This document shows positions 25,503 to 36,800 of a DNA stretch of 64,000 nucleotides, one piece after another. A model generated the notes under the pieces. That model did not search any database and had not been told where the DNA came from. It saw nothing but the letters and a program-made list of their open reading frames with translations. The position numbers and the translations under genes were made by a program. Each line of letters begins with the position of its first letter. The stretch's first letter is position 1. The DNA is from Lutraria lutraria (lineage: Eukaryota; Mollusca; Bivalvia; Venerida; Mactridae): assembly GCA_964023205.1 (NCBI GenBank), contig OZ026850.1, positions 5,621,270 through 5,685,269 on the forward strand, written 5' to 3'.

Positions 25503-26379
25503 CAGGGCACGAAAAATCCACTTGTCCGCTCGTATTGACGAGTGAATTCATGGTCCGGACGAGTAGAAAATCGGCTACGGTCGTCTGACAGGACGAGTTG
25601 CTTTTGTGTTATAAAACCAATACAAAAAATAAATTAAAAATAATCTCTTGCAGCGGAATAACGATACGAAATGTCTGTTCATAATTTCTTGTTTGACAGA
25701 TGGAAAAAATAGCATTGACACCGGTTTGGAGTAAATGCCGATCGCCCGGTTCTCTCCGTGAGCGGCGAACGACTACTATCAAATGGACAATACATAATTA
25801 ATTTTACTCTTCGTACATTTTACGAAAAATAGATGTGAAATGGACCTAGTTATCATTTGAGAAATGAATGGAGGTACTTAATATTTATACTCGGATTAGC
25901 CGTGTCGTGATACCTGTAAAACGGCCCGGTCTGGCATTTATCCAGACTGTTCTCAGGATGTTCATCATTTTCGGTTTGCTGTCGTCTGTTTCAATTACAT
26001 ATTCAGTTACTTAGCTGTCTTGATCTCCATTCTCACCTGATACAATTATTGGGACAGCTTACAAGCTTTAAGTATGCACTACTATGACACTGTTACTGTC
26101 AATAATAAAATTGTTCATTGACAACCTTGAAGAGTTTTAAAATGGTGTAATGTCATGAAGGCATCCAATGCTTCAGAAATGAACATTAGGTTGTATATTT
26201 GGCTGTTTAAATTATCAAAAAGGCTCAGTGTTTGTATAACTACTATATACATTTACTGTTTCTACTGTGCTTTTTCTAGCAAGTAATGGTAGGACGAGTG
26301 ACATCAAGGGCAGGACGAGTGGATTTTATGTCACTCGTCCTACAGGACGAGTGCCCCTCAAAATATTTTTCATGCCCTG
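25503..26379 (+). mobile_element. hAT-like non-autonomous element, 877 bp, TSD AGCAG
   Basis: Begins CAGGGCACGAAAAATCCACT, ends ATTTTTCATGCCCTG; perfect 5-bp TSD AGCAG at 25498-25502 and 26380-26384. Subterminal GGACGAGT repeats occur at both ends in several orientations, plausible transposase-binding sites. No transposase frame. Confidence 0.85.
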
Positions 26380-26919
26380 AGCAGTAAGTACATGGTATAT
26401 TCAAATTCTATAAAACGTGATTCTAATTAGTATATTATGTTTTCAGACAGTACAAATAGTTCATCTTTGATGAGCAGTTGGCTCGTTTGAATAAAAGCCA
26501 TATCAACAAAGTGATTTAGATATTTGGAGGATAATTTTAGGTGCAATTCATAGTTCAGAATATCTTATCAACAATTACAGTGGTTTTTAATAAGCTTATT
26601 ATAAGTGGTTCAGACTTGACTTGCAGTCAGTCTAACTACATTATATGCCATTAGTACTCCTTATTGTGAAGATTTTTATTGCTAAGTGGATTATGGAATC
26701 TGTTAGAGAAAGTCTGTGATTCATATATGACTGTGCCAACTTGTCTTATCTGTTGTATTAATTCTAGATATTTTTATCATAAACAAAAACTACAGGTTGT
26801 AAGTTCCGTTATATTCTTTTCAGGTTTTAGTAATATTCCAAGACAGATTACTCCATCTCCAGTTTATAAAAGAATTGATATATCAGGGCTCCAGACACAT
26901 ATTTAGGTACAGGATATTT

Positions 26920-26947
26920 TACCCCCTGCTTTCTTTAGCAGGGGGTA
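26920..26947. other. Strong hairpin (11-bp perfect stem)
   Basis: TACCCCCTGCT and AGCAGGGGGTA separated by six bases. Not associated with any gene seen here. Confidence 0.6.
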
Positions 26948-27039
26948 TTACAAATTAAAAAAGGGTAATCATTGGAACCACTTTAAAGGGTATTCACTTG
27001 TAAGCACAAGCACACACTAAAGTGTTACCTTTTACATGT

Positions 27040-27172
27040 ACTTTGTTGTATTTAAATCAAATTAAATGCATATGTCATCCTCATGGACTTGTTTTGCATC
27101 AAGTGAAGAATGCACTTTGTTGTATTTAAATGCATACATCATCCTCATGGACTTGTTTTGCAACCGGTTAAG
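27040..27172 (+). repeat. Two-copy tandem duplication
   Basis: ACTTTGTTGTATTTAAAT...CATCCTCATGGACTTGTTTT occurs twice in a row, about 73 bp apart; the second copy is shorter by a small deletion. Confidence 0.7.
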
Positions 27173-27420
27173 AATGTACAATCATGTAGCTTATATGCAA
27201 TACCTTTGCCATATTCAGTATGTTCAATTAAATCACTAGTCACAGATACTACATTTAAATTTGATAATTACAGATTTTAATTGAGTAACCCGGGTTCCCC
27301 GAGATTTTAAGTGCATATCGGTATGCTTCAGAAATATTTTATGCCCCTTGACGCTTTGAACAATGAATTTTGACGGCATATTTTGTGACCTGGGACTCTT
27401 ATTTTAACACTAATTACAAG

Positions 27421-27498
27421 TCGAGGGTTCAACGCAACACTGTTGTAACTCATATTGAAATAAGAACAAGTTACGACAGTGTTGCGCTGAGCCCTCGA
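27421..27498. mobile_element. 78-bp palindromic micro-element, copy 1
   Basis: Arms TCGAGGGTTCAACGCAACAC and the inverse of GTGTTGCGCTGAGCCCTCGA pair over about 30 bp. The ~18-bp centre orients it. Copies 2 and 3 are at 27704-27780 and 37288-37365. Confidence 0.75.
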
Positions 27499-27703
27499 AG
27501 TGTGTTATATGCCATGCCATTCAATGTGTCTAGTTTGTTTTCATTATAATTATTACACTTAGTAGAATTTCACAGACAATATCAGAATAATACTTGCTGT
27601 AGTGCAATGACCTCATAAAGAAATGACTGTTACGTATTTACTGTTTGTTGAAGATGTTTTAACCCCCCCTCACATATATCATGCTCGAGGCATAATGCCA
27701 TAC

Positions 27704-27780
27704 CGAGGGCTCAGCGCAATACTGTCGTAACTTGTTCTTATTTCCATATGAGTTACGACACTGTTGCGTTGAACCCTCGA
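27704..27780. mobile_element. 78-bp palindromic micro-element, copy 2
   Basis: CGAGGGCTCAGCGCAATACT to ...GTTGCGTTGAACCCTCGA. Its centre (CTTGTTCTTATTT) is inverted relative to copy 1, so the two lie head to head 205 bp apart. Confidence 0.75.
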
Positions 27781-27789
27781 ATTATGGTT

Positions 27790-29180
27790 ATTGTCCTGTC
27801 CGTCCGTCATACTGTCTGTCCATAAGAGCTTAAGTAAATTCTACCGTTTCATCTAACACTTCATCTAACACGGCTTATTTAGAACACTTCAAAACTTACA
27901 CAGTTGTTGCTTATGACCATTCTCAATCCATCAGTATTATCTAAACTCACTTTCACTTTGAGACTGTGGTTTCCATGGCGACTTTTGTCCACAAATACTC
28001 AGATGAAGAGGGCTGATGACTAGGTTAAAGTTAAGAAATTTTTGTGACCTACCCCATGTTATTTTATCAAGACAAATAACAGGAAACATGTAATTCTTCT
28101 GGCCTAATTGAATCAGACAATTACAGGTGATCCTGGGTGAATGAACTCTTAATGGTATGTTGATTTGAACTTTCCTTGTAATACTAAGCTGAATTCTTTT
28201 ATTTACTTGTATTATATGCATTTGGCATTTTACTGTTTCAACTGGTTTTGACAGATTGTTAGTTGAAATAAATAACTTTTGATTTTTTGACATGAATGAA
28301 TTCCTTAAACCCCCAACAGGGGCATATATGGCAGTTTATGGCTGGTGGGTGGTTTCCCTTGATTTTCCAACTGTTTTCAGCTCAGAGAGAGATTTAAAAA
28401 AAAAAAACTGATATTAAATTGTGTTTTAATCGCTGAAAAATTTTCTGAATGAAGCAAAATGATTCTTTTATCAGTCCAGATAAGAAACTTCAAAATGTAT
28501 GAAGATTAAGGTTGAACTTGTTATTATTTTCAAAACAATTTATAACAGAAATTCAAATTTGAATTAGAGGGAGGAGTTTATTTGTTTTAAACCCATCCGC
28601 TGCTTTAGCTATTTATAGATTCAGTATAGTAAGTCAGCATTCACTGTATGTTTATCACTGATAAAACAATGTAGAGAGAGAGTTCATTTGATAAAACAAT
28701 TTAGAGAGAGAGAGAGTTAATTTGCATCCGATAGTCTGATCGGAAGTTGCGTCTATAAGTGTTAATTTTATGAAATACATTTATGATGATAATCATACTT
28801 GAAATCATCTTGATGAACAGTTGTTTTATATGTCCAGCTATCTACCTTATTATTAGTCCTACCTTATTGATTTGATTCAAGTGAACCTTTGGTAAATTAA
28901 TTACAACCATCAATAGTGTTTTCAATTAGTAAAACTAATATACACAGATGTCACTCTTTCAAAGTGTTAGAAATATATCTGCAGTTGATTGTGTGCTGTA
29001 TAATATAGTATTTATAACTGTATTGGTTAATTTCTCAGTGAGACATACCTAGTGAGAGTACTATTTGTTGTGCATTCCATGAATTAGGTAATGGAGGAAA
29101 AAATTGGTACAGTCAGTATGTTGTTTTGTGATGTAGAGAGATTCTTTTTGTATTTTTGTATAACTTCAGTTGAGCCTTTT
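27790..29180. other. Non-coding stretch
   Basis: No gene supported. Near 28665-28725 a TGATAAAACAAT..AGAGAGAG block is repeated twice with an (AG)n run. Confidence 0.4.
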
Positions 29181-29184
29181 TTAG

Positions 29185-30293
29185 CTCACATGTCACAAAG
29201 TGAGCTATTAAGATCACTCTCCGTCCGGCATCGTGCGTCGTCAAACTTTATGTTGTGACCACACTAGGGGCCACATTTTTGGCTCAATTTTAGCAAAACT
29301 GGGTCAGAACGTTAATATCAACAAAATCTCGGACGAGTTCGATATTGGGCCATTTGGGGTCAAAAACTAGGTCACCAGGGCCAAATAAGGGAAAACCTTG
29401 TGAACACTTTAGAAATCACTGTTTTGACTGGATCTTCATGAAACTTTGTCAGAATGTTTATTTTAATAATATGTAGGTCAAGTTTGATAATGGGTCATTT
29501 GTGTAGTAAAATTAGGTCACTAGGGCAAATTGCTGGAAAACCTTGTGAACACTCTAGAAGTCACTGTTTTGATTGGATGATCATGAAACCTTGTCAGAAT
29601 GTTTGTCTTCATAATATCTTGGACGAGTTCGAACATGGGTCGTCTTGGGTCAAAAACTAGGTCGCTAGGTCAAATCTTATGAAAAACCATGTTAACACTG
29701 TAGATTTCACAGTTATTATTGGATCTTCACCAAACTTTGTCAAATCGTTTGTTTTAATGATATAACGGTCAAGTATAAATATGGGTCATCTGGGGTCAAT
29801 AACTAGGTCACCAGGTCAAATCTTAGGAAAACTTTGTTAACACTGTAGATGTCACAGTTTTAATTGGATCTTCACCAAACCTTGTCAAAATGTTTGCCTC
29901 AATGATATGTGGGTCAAGGATGAACATGGGTCAGCCGGGTTAAAAAACTGGGTCACAAGGTCAAATCTTAGGTAAAACTCTTGTAAAAGCTCTAAATGTC
30001 ATGGTTTTGATTGGATCTTGGCCAAACCTTGACAAGTTCAAATATGGGTCACCTAGGGTCAAAAACCAGGTCACAAGGTCAAATCTTAGGAAAACCTTAT
30101 TAACACTGTAGATGTCAAATTTTGATCGTATCTTCACCAAACCTAGTCAGACTGTTTGTCTTAATGATATGTAAGACAAATTCGAACATAGGTCGTCTGG
30201 GGTCAAAAACTAGGTCACCGGTTCAAAACAATGTTTTAATGAGAGAACAGTGATTGTCATGTGAGCGATATAGGGCCATCTTGGCCCTCTTGT
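29185..30293 (+). mobile_element. Helitron-like (HINE-type) element C with tandem core
   Basis: 5' TTAGCTCACATGTCACAAAG with hairpin AGCTCAC/GTGAGCT. About seven ~145-bp core units contain TGGATCTTCACCAAAC, AACTAGGTCACCAGG and TAACACTGTAGATGTCA. 3' end GTGAGCGATAT, hairpin AGGGCCA-tct-TGGCCCT, then CTTGTTT. Termini match elements A and B although the core is unrelated. Confidence 0.75.
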
Positions 30294-30530
30294 TTCTTGA
30301 CCTTGCTTGTCTGGTAAAAGTATTGTTTGGTAAAAATATTATAGTGTCTGGAAAATAGTATTTCCTTGTAGAAATAGTATTGCCTGGTAAAAATAGTATT
30401 GCCTTGTAAAAATAGTATTGCCTTGTAAAAATATTATAGTGTCTGGAAAATAGTATTGTCTGGTAAAAGTAGTATTACCTTGTAAAAATTGTATTGCCTG
30501 GTAAAAATAGTATTGCCTGGTTGATATATT

Positions 30531-30952
30531 AGGCTCAAATTAAAATTAAGTTTGTTTGCCCTTTACCAACTGACCCGAAAAAATCATGCTGACTCAAAAC
30601 ATTTTATTGCAAAATCTGGGAGAAATTTATTTCTATACTTGGGAAAATATGCATGTATGTACACTTAGTGCTTTCGATAAACATTTAAAGTAGGTATCAT
30701 TTGAATTAATGAAGGAAAACAATAATGTTAAAAGGCACTCAGTACATGTTTATGGTTGATTTTAAAACAAACAATAAATGGTTGTATGGTAGCAGAATAC
30801 ATAAAATGACTACATGTATATAGAATGCTTCTAGATTAAAGTGTAATTTCATGCTATTCAGAAATAAAATAAAATATTTTTCCTACCTACCGACCCTCTT
30901 CTAACATTCAGGGTCGGTATAGGGCAAACAAATATATTTTTAATTTAGGCCT
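30531..30952. mobile_element. Non-autonomous element related to 10922-12061
   Basis: Left AGGCTCAAATTAAAATTAAG then TTTGTTTGCCC; right, read inward, AGGCCTAAATTAAAAATATA then TTTGTTTGCCC. Interior has CCTACCTACCGACCC like the longer copy. Sits inside the 19-bp array. Confidence 0.65.
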
Positions 30953-31045
30953 TAATGTCTGGTTAAAACCTTATTGCCTAGTAAAAAATATCATTGCCTG
31001 GTAAAATAGTATTGTCTGGTAAAAATGGTATTACAGTCTTTGAAT

Positions 31046-31115
31046 TAATTTTTTGTGACAGGTTGCCCGACTATATACTTTATGACGGAAACTTTAAAAC
31101 TTGGTTCGAAGACTG
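31046..31115 (+). repeat. Dispersed segment also at 51191-51270
   Basis: TTTTTGTGACAGGTTGCC(C/T) followed by GACTATATACTTTATGA is shared with 51191-51270, then both diverge gradually. Confidence 0.6.
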
Positions 31116-31179
31116 ATATTGTCTGGTAAAAACCGTATTGCCTTTTAAAAAATAACTGTCTGGTAAAAATGGTATTGTA

Positions 31180-32372
31180 TCACGTGACCGAATCATCTCA
31201 TCCAAAAAAATTACAAACTTTCTCAGAAATATTCCTACATTTTATTTTACTGTAATACAGTTACTTGTTGAACTGCAGTAAATATTTGCAGAATTCCATT
31301 AAAGATTATAAACTCACTGACATGTCTGTTAAAACATTTGTTGAATTGATGTATAAATATTTTATTATGTTCTCAGTTTGACAAGTGTTGATTTGGCAAT
31401 GTTTCTCCCAAAACATTATTGAACAATAAGAACATGATAGACTGGTAAATCAACAATAACAACCGTGTCTGGTTTGCTACAATGTAAAATGTGTACAACA
31501 ACAACATCAAAGTGATGCAACTTCAGACCCCCCCCCCCCCCCCCCCCTCCCTCCAAAAAAACATTTCCACAAAAAATAACGAAACTGATTAACAATAACA
31601 ACAAAGATCAAAACAACATTATAACAACAATATAAAATCAAAGTACTGAAAGTACTTGTGGTGGCTACTGAACTTACAAACTTTGGTCAGCATAAAAATT
31701 AATGTGCGCTGATCGAGGGACAGCTATGAACTGCTGAACTATCGGTTACTTTACAACAACATGATGGTTGCCCCCCATTTCCCCTCTTATGGAACTCTAA
31801 CTAGAAAAAAGTGCATTTATCATGATCACACTTTCTTATTTAGATGTCATGCTCTTCACTTATGATTGTAGAGATTTCTCTGCTGTGGTTGTGTTGTTAT
31901 CGGCTGAATTCTGCTGTATGTTAGGTACTATCTACTTGGTTTATGATATAATATAGGTATAGGTATATATTACACGTCAGTGTGCAGTCAGCTCTCAGCT
32001 TGTAAGTGTGTCTATGGTTTGTATGGCTTGTGTGTGCGTGTGTGAACTAATTTCGTCTATCTACCTGGTGTTAATAAAACAACAGGTGTGTATATGGCAT
32101 GTTGACTGACAGAAATTATGAAGTTATCTCTTGTGATGTATATTTTATTTTTTGGATTAAGAATTAGTGGAGGATATAACTAGTGTTTTTTGTGATATAT
32201 ATATATTTTTTTTTTTGGAGTAAAACTTGCCTGTAGTTCAGGTTAAGTAAGATTAATATAGGGCAATTATGAAATTAGGTAAAAATTTAGTTAAAATTTT
32301 ATCGACAAATGGTTTTATACGGAAAAATAATGAGAAGGCATGTATTATTACTGATGCTTTTTATTAAGATTT
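31180..32372. other. Non-coding stretch
   Basis: Besides the C tract, no feature. ATCAAAGTACTGAAAGTACT at 31637-31656 recurs at 37247 and, inverted, at 25188. Confidence 0.4.
31528..31547 (+). repeat. Homopolymer, 20 C
   Basis: Uninterrupted C run followed by TCCCTCC and A6. Confidence 0.9.
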
Positions 32373-32373
32373 T

Positions 32374-33060
32374 TTTAGCTCACCTTATTGACCAGATGAG
32401 ACTTTTAGGATCGATGAATGTCCGCGTCCGGTGTCAGTCCACAATTAGTTTGTTTACACTCTAGCATCCAGAGCTCTTAACCAATTGTAATCAAACTTGT
32501 ATATGGCCGCAACGTTCCAGCCAAGTTCGCTTATGGAGTCAAGGAATTCAAGAGTTATGTGCCCTTGACTTTGAAAATTTGCTATATTTAGCTTGTTTAC
32601 ACTCTAGCACCTTGATGTATTCACTGATCCTAATAATATTTACCAAGAATGTGTATGATCTTAAGATCTGGGACAAGTACAATTATTGGTTGAATCAGAC
32701 TAGAACTTCAAGAGTTATGGGCCCTTGACTTAAAATAATTTGCTATATTTTGGCTTGTTTACACTCTAGCGCCTCTATTTATTCACCGATCCTAATCGTA
32801 TTTACAATGAATGTGAAGGACCTGAAGGTCTTTGACAAGGTTAGTCATGGGTGAAATCAGACCACGACTTCAAGAGTTATGGGCCCCTTGGCATAGAAAA
32901 TTTGCTATTTGTCAGCTTGTTTAAACTCTAGCGCCTTCAGTCATTCACCAATCCTGAACATATTTACAGTGTATAAGTTAAAGGTCTTTGATGAGATTGA
33001 TTATGGGTGGAATTGAAGTAGTACTTGTAGAGTTATGGGCTCCTGACTTAGAAGAATTGC
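32374..33060 (+). mobile_element. Helitron-like element D, 3' truncated
   Basis: 5' TTTAGCTCACCTTATTGACC, then four ~160-bp units sharing CTTGTTTACACTCTAGC, ATTCACCGATCCTAAT and CAAGAGTTATGGGCCC. The 3' hairpin end is absent. Confidence 0.6.
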
Positions 33061-33123
33061 TTTATAATTATTGTTACATTTTTATTTCTTATCATAATGA
33101 TTGCTGTAATTGTTACTATATAA

Positions 33124-33430
33124 CCAACCGGATTAGGTCAGTGGTTAGAGTGTTGGTCTACTGATCAAGAGGTTGTGAGTTTGAACCCTGGGCAGGGCTC
33201 ACACTGTCTATATATAACAAGTTGACAAAAGATATTACATCCTATGTGAGATTCTTCACCACCTCTCTATTATGTAGTGTAGCTTGGTAGTAGTTTGGTA
33301 GTAGCTTGCTGATAGAATGTGGTTAGTACTGGTTAAGGCCTAAATGACGTTCAGGAAAGCTGGTTAGGATAATTGTCTGCCAATATATGATAAATGAAAT
33401 AATGTTGAAAATGGCATTAAATCTGATAAA
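33124..33430 (+). mobile_element. tRNA-derived SINE, family II
   Basis: Head GGTCAGTGGTTAGAGTGTTG (A box) and GAGTTTGAACCCTG (B box). The tail GTTAGGATAATTGTCTGCC matches the copy at 18705. Lies 180 bp upstream of SLC20A exon 1. Confidence 0.75.
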
Positions 33431-33607
33431 ATCAAATCAATAAATGTAACTGTATTTGTTCTTATTACTGTTGTTATCATTTTGTTCTCTATCACTACTA
33501 TTACTATTAATATAGATGATGTTTTTACAGGTCAAGAAGTCTTAACAATTACTGGTTTTTAACTTGCTCATGAAATTAATTCCTACGATATTTTTTGTAT
33601 TTTCAGT

Positions 33608-33818
33608 ATGTTCTCAGCTTCTGATTGGATGCTATATGATGATGCCTGGTTATGGATTGTTGTTGTTGCATTTATTATCGCCTTCGCTCTCGCCTTCGGA
33701 ATCGGGGCGAACGATGTGGCGAACTCGTTTGGGTCTTCCGTTGGGTCGAAAGTACTAACATTGAAACAGGCCTGCATTCTTGGGTCTATATTTGAGATAC
33801 TTGGAGCAATATTGATAG
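33608..33818 (+). CDS. SLC20A: SLC20A coding exon 1 (residues 1-70, phase 1 end)
   Basis: Starts with the initiator ATG, preceded by a T-rich tract and TTTTCAG ending at 33606. Encodes a short N-terminus, the first membrane span (about residues 14-32) and the first signature [10 protein letters not shown]. Ends at GATAG before GTATGT. The splice acceptor 1 nt before the ATG means exon 1 also carries a single 5' UTR base. Confidence 0.95.
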
Positions 33819-36800
33819 GTATGTGACATTTTATACCATCGTGAAGTACCTCATCTAATAAATGCTCCCACCCTTCTGGTTTACCAATATTGTTTTTACA
33901 TGGCAAGAAAAAAAATGTCACGTTTCATGTTACATTACTAACACCATTGTTTTAATACAGACCTTGTGAGGTTATTAAGAAATAAAAATACTTTTTTTCT
34001 ATCTACGTACCCCATTAATCTTGTGTCATGTAGCTATATACATAATTTATACTTTCCTTCCCAAACCAATGATTTAATTATATTTACTCAGTGCTATTTA
34101 AAATCACTCAAACAATAATTTTATAAAAACTTTATAAAGTGAAAAAATATGGGAAATCTAATAAGACAACCAGAGGCGTTCCTTAGGGAGTATTTTGTAT
34201 ATAAGTAAACATTTGAATTGTTGTGTTTACCTTCTAATCTTCAATATTGATAGATTGATTTTTGATTTCCTGAAAACTCGCTTCTTTCTCACCTGTTGAG
34301 ATTGGAATTTCAACATGTGTTCTTAGCTTTCTGTAAAACAGATGAAAATAATTCTGTTCAAATTTATTTTTACCTAGTAAACAACTAATTTAATTAATAT
34401 GGTCTCTGTTGATGGATTGATTCTATTTAGGAGTTCTTGAGTTCTTTATTTTGAATTCAGGTACCAGCCTAAAAACCAAAGCTTCTGATTGGTTAGTTGC
34501 ATCAAAGTATTCAAATTGACCAATGGGACAGCAGCATTATTGGGCTGGTTTCAAATCTGTTTGAAAACCTAAAAGCCAAAATTGTTTTTGAATGGTTAAG
34601 TTGATAAAACTGTAAATTTTCATTAATTTTGTGAAAGCTTTTGCTTTGTCAGTCAGTATTACCAGCAGTAAGGTTATTCCAAGGTTTTGATATTTCTAGT
34701 GGCAATAAATAAATATTTTATGCAGAGATGACATAGGATCGACTTAAGGTTATACAACTTGATATCAATTTATTTTGGGAAAAATTGTTGACCTACACTG
34801 GGAATTAATGAAGCACAAGCTTTTCTAATCTTAATAAGTATTCATTATTCAGCCTCATAAATTGACCTTGATTGTGTATTCAAAAGTATTATCTTTACTA
34901 GATGAATTTTTAGGGAAAGAAATTTTATTGGAGCTTGGAAACTAAACGTAAGTTATAATCTCAGTACCAATTATGCTGTGTGACCTTGATAAATGAAAGA
35001 CTATAATTGATCTGGTGGTTATCTGGTTATATTTTTATCTTTTATAGGTGCCAAAGTATCGGACACTATACGAAAAGGAATAATATCGGTAGATCTGTTT
35101 CCTAATGGTACAGAGGCTGAATTTATGGTTGGTAATCTGGCTGCCTTGTCGGGTAAGTTTCTGATACTGTCAGACCTCCTTGTCCCTCTGAGGCATATTT
35201 TCCCCATTTTTGAAACAGAAATCTGCTTTTCCAGATATTGTTTACAATTCCATTTTTCTGAGTTTCTTGGCAACAAGGTTTTTTCAGGTCCATTCTGATT
35301 TCTTTATATTTTATTCTGTTTGTTTTCAATGTAACACAAAATAATGTTATAACCCTATTGTCCAATTAGCACTCATTGTACATTATAACGTGCTTGGAGA
35401 ATCAATTTCACATAGCTTCCAGATTGTGAATTTCTTACAAAAACAGCGAAATTAATGAATGTCTAAATAAATGTGGAAGTGAATGACTACAGAAAAGTGT
35501 ATTTATTTAGTTGTATACTCGTTTGTTTTAAATCTTGCAAAGTCATGTCAGTAAAACTGGCACCAATGTCAGTGTGATAATCTTTATGGACTGACATCAG
35601 ACTTGACATATTTTTATGGAGGAGTTGACTAAGCATGGAGTGTGATGGGGCGCTAGGGTGTAAATAGTGACATAATGTTTTTGTAACTTCATAATGTTGT
35701 TTCAGATATGACTTTCTTTGTTGAATAAACTTATAAATTTTATATATTAGATATATACATGTCATGTATTTGAATAAAAACATTATCAAAATAGTTCAGA
35801 TTTTTAACATCAATGTCACAGTCCCTTATGAATGACTGCTGCTTTATTGTCATGTTTAAACATAATAGACCCCACATCACATCCAAATTTAGTATATGCA
35901 ACAATGATTTTTATTCTTGTGTTTGAAATTGTTCATAAAAATTGTTTATAAAATAAAAAATAACACAGTAGTGCTGATAAATAAAAATGGACTCTGACTC
36001 GCAAAGAAATTTAGAATTATAGAAACCTAGAGGAAATCAAATAAAATACCTGTTTTATCTAAAGTTGGTAAATTTTTGCTGACCTTGCCTTTCCTGTCAT
36101 GAAGCATAAAAGCTTGAACTTAAAGGCCCATTAGCTTTTTGCTTTAAAAAATATGAAAAAAAAACAAGCAATTGCTGATATTATCCTAAGATAATGATTG
36201 CCGTCGAAACAAACCTGTATTCTTCTAAAAACACTCATTGTGCTGTGATTTGTACTTTTGTTAACTGGAAATAAATAGAACGCATTACGTCACTTATGAC
36301 GTGTGCATAACATGACTGCAGGAAAAAGACAGCCGTCTATAAATAGTATTTTTTCAGTGCAATTGAAGAAAATACGATGGTATCGTAAACAATTTTTCTT
36401 GCTACAAAGAACGCACGGGAGGAAAACACACTGGATTCCTCTGTTATAGGACAAATACAAATGTAGAAACTATCACGACCGACAAATTTATAAGCTTATG
36501 GGACTTTAAGTCATATTCTGTATCTTAGATTTAGTTAAGAAAATTATTTCAACGTTGATTTCTGTTTTAGGTTCTTGTATATGGATGCTGGTTGCATCTT
36601 TTCTGAAATTACCGGTATCGGCTACACACAGTATTGTAGGGGCCACTTTAGGGTTCTCTCTGGTAGCTCATGGAACACATGGGGTCAACTGGAAACAGCT
36701 GGGGTATATTGGTAAGTAGTTTGTATTTACATTGGTGCATGTGTCACAAATCCCCTAAAACCGTTATAAAGGATAATGTGGAATTCCTTTGCCTGATACT

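Larger units (their letters stand above)
30311..31170 (+). repeat. 19-bp tandem array (ATTGCCTGGTAAAAATAGT), interrupted
   Basis: Degenerate 19-bp units run from just after element C to 30530, resume at about 30953-31045 and again at 31118-31170. Interruptions are the MITE 30531-30952 and the dispersed segment 31046-31115. Confidence 0.75.

Noticed and set aside
27937..28293. 118-codon open frame on -
   Set aside because: No recognisable motif and no supportive splice or start context.
33150..33200. tRNA-like A and B boxes (also near 5200, 6150, 13860, 51730, 57190)
   Set aside because: They belong to SINE heads; no cloverleaf with a proper acceptor stem and anticodon arm, and each is followed by a SINE body.
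33583..33921. 112-codon open frame antisense to SLC20A exon 1
   Set aside because: Shadow of the conserved coding exon on the other strand.
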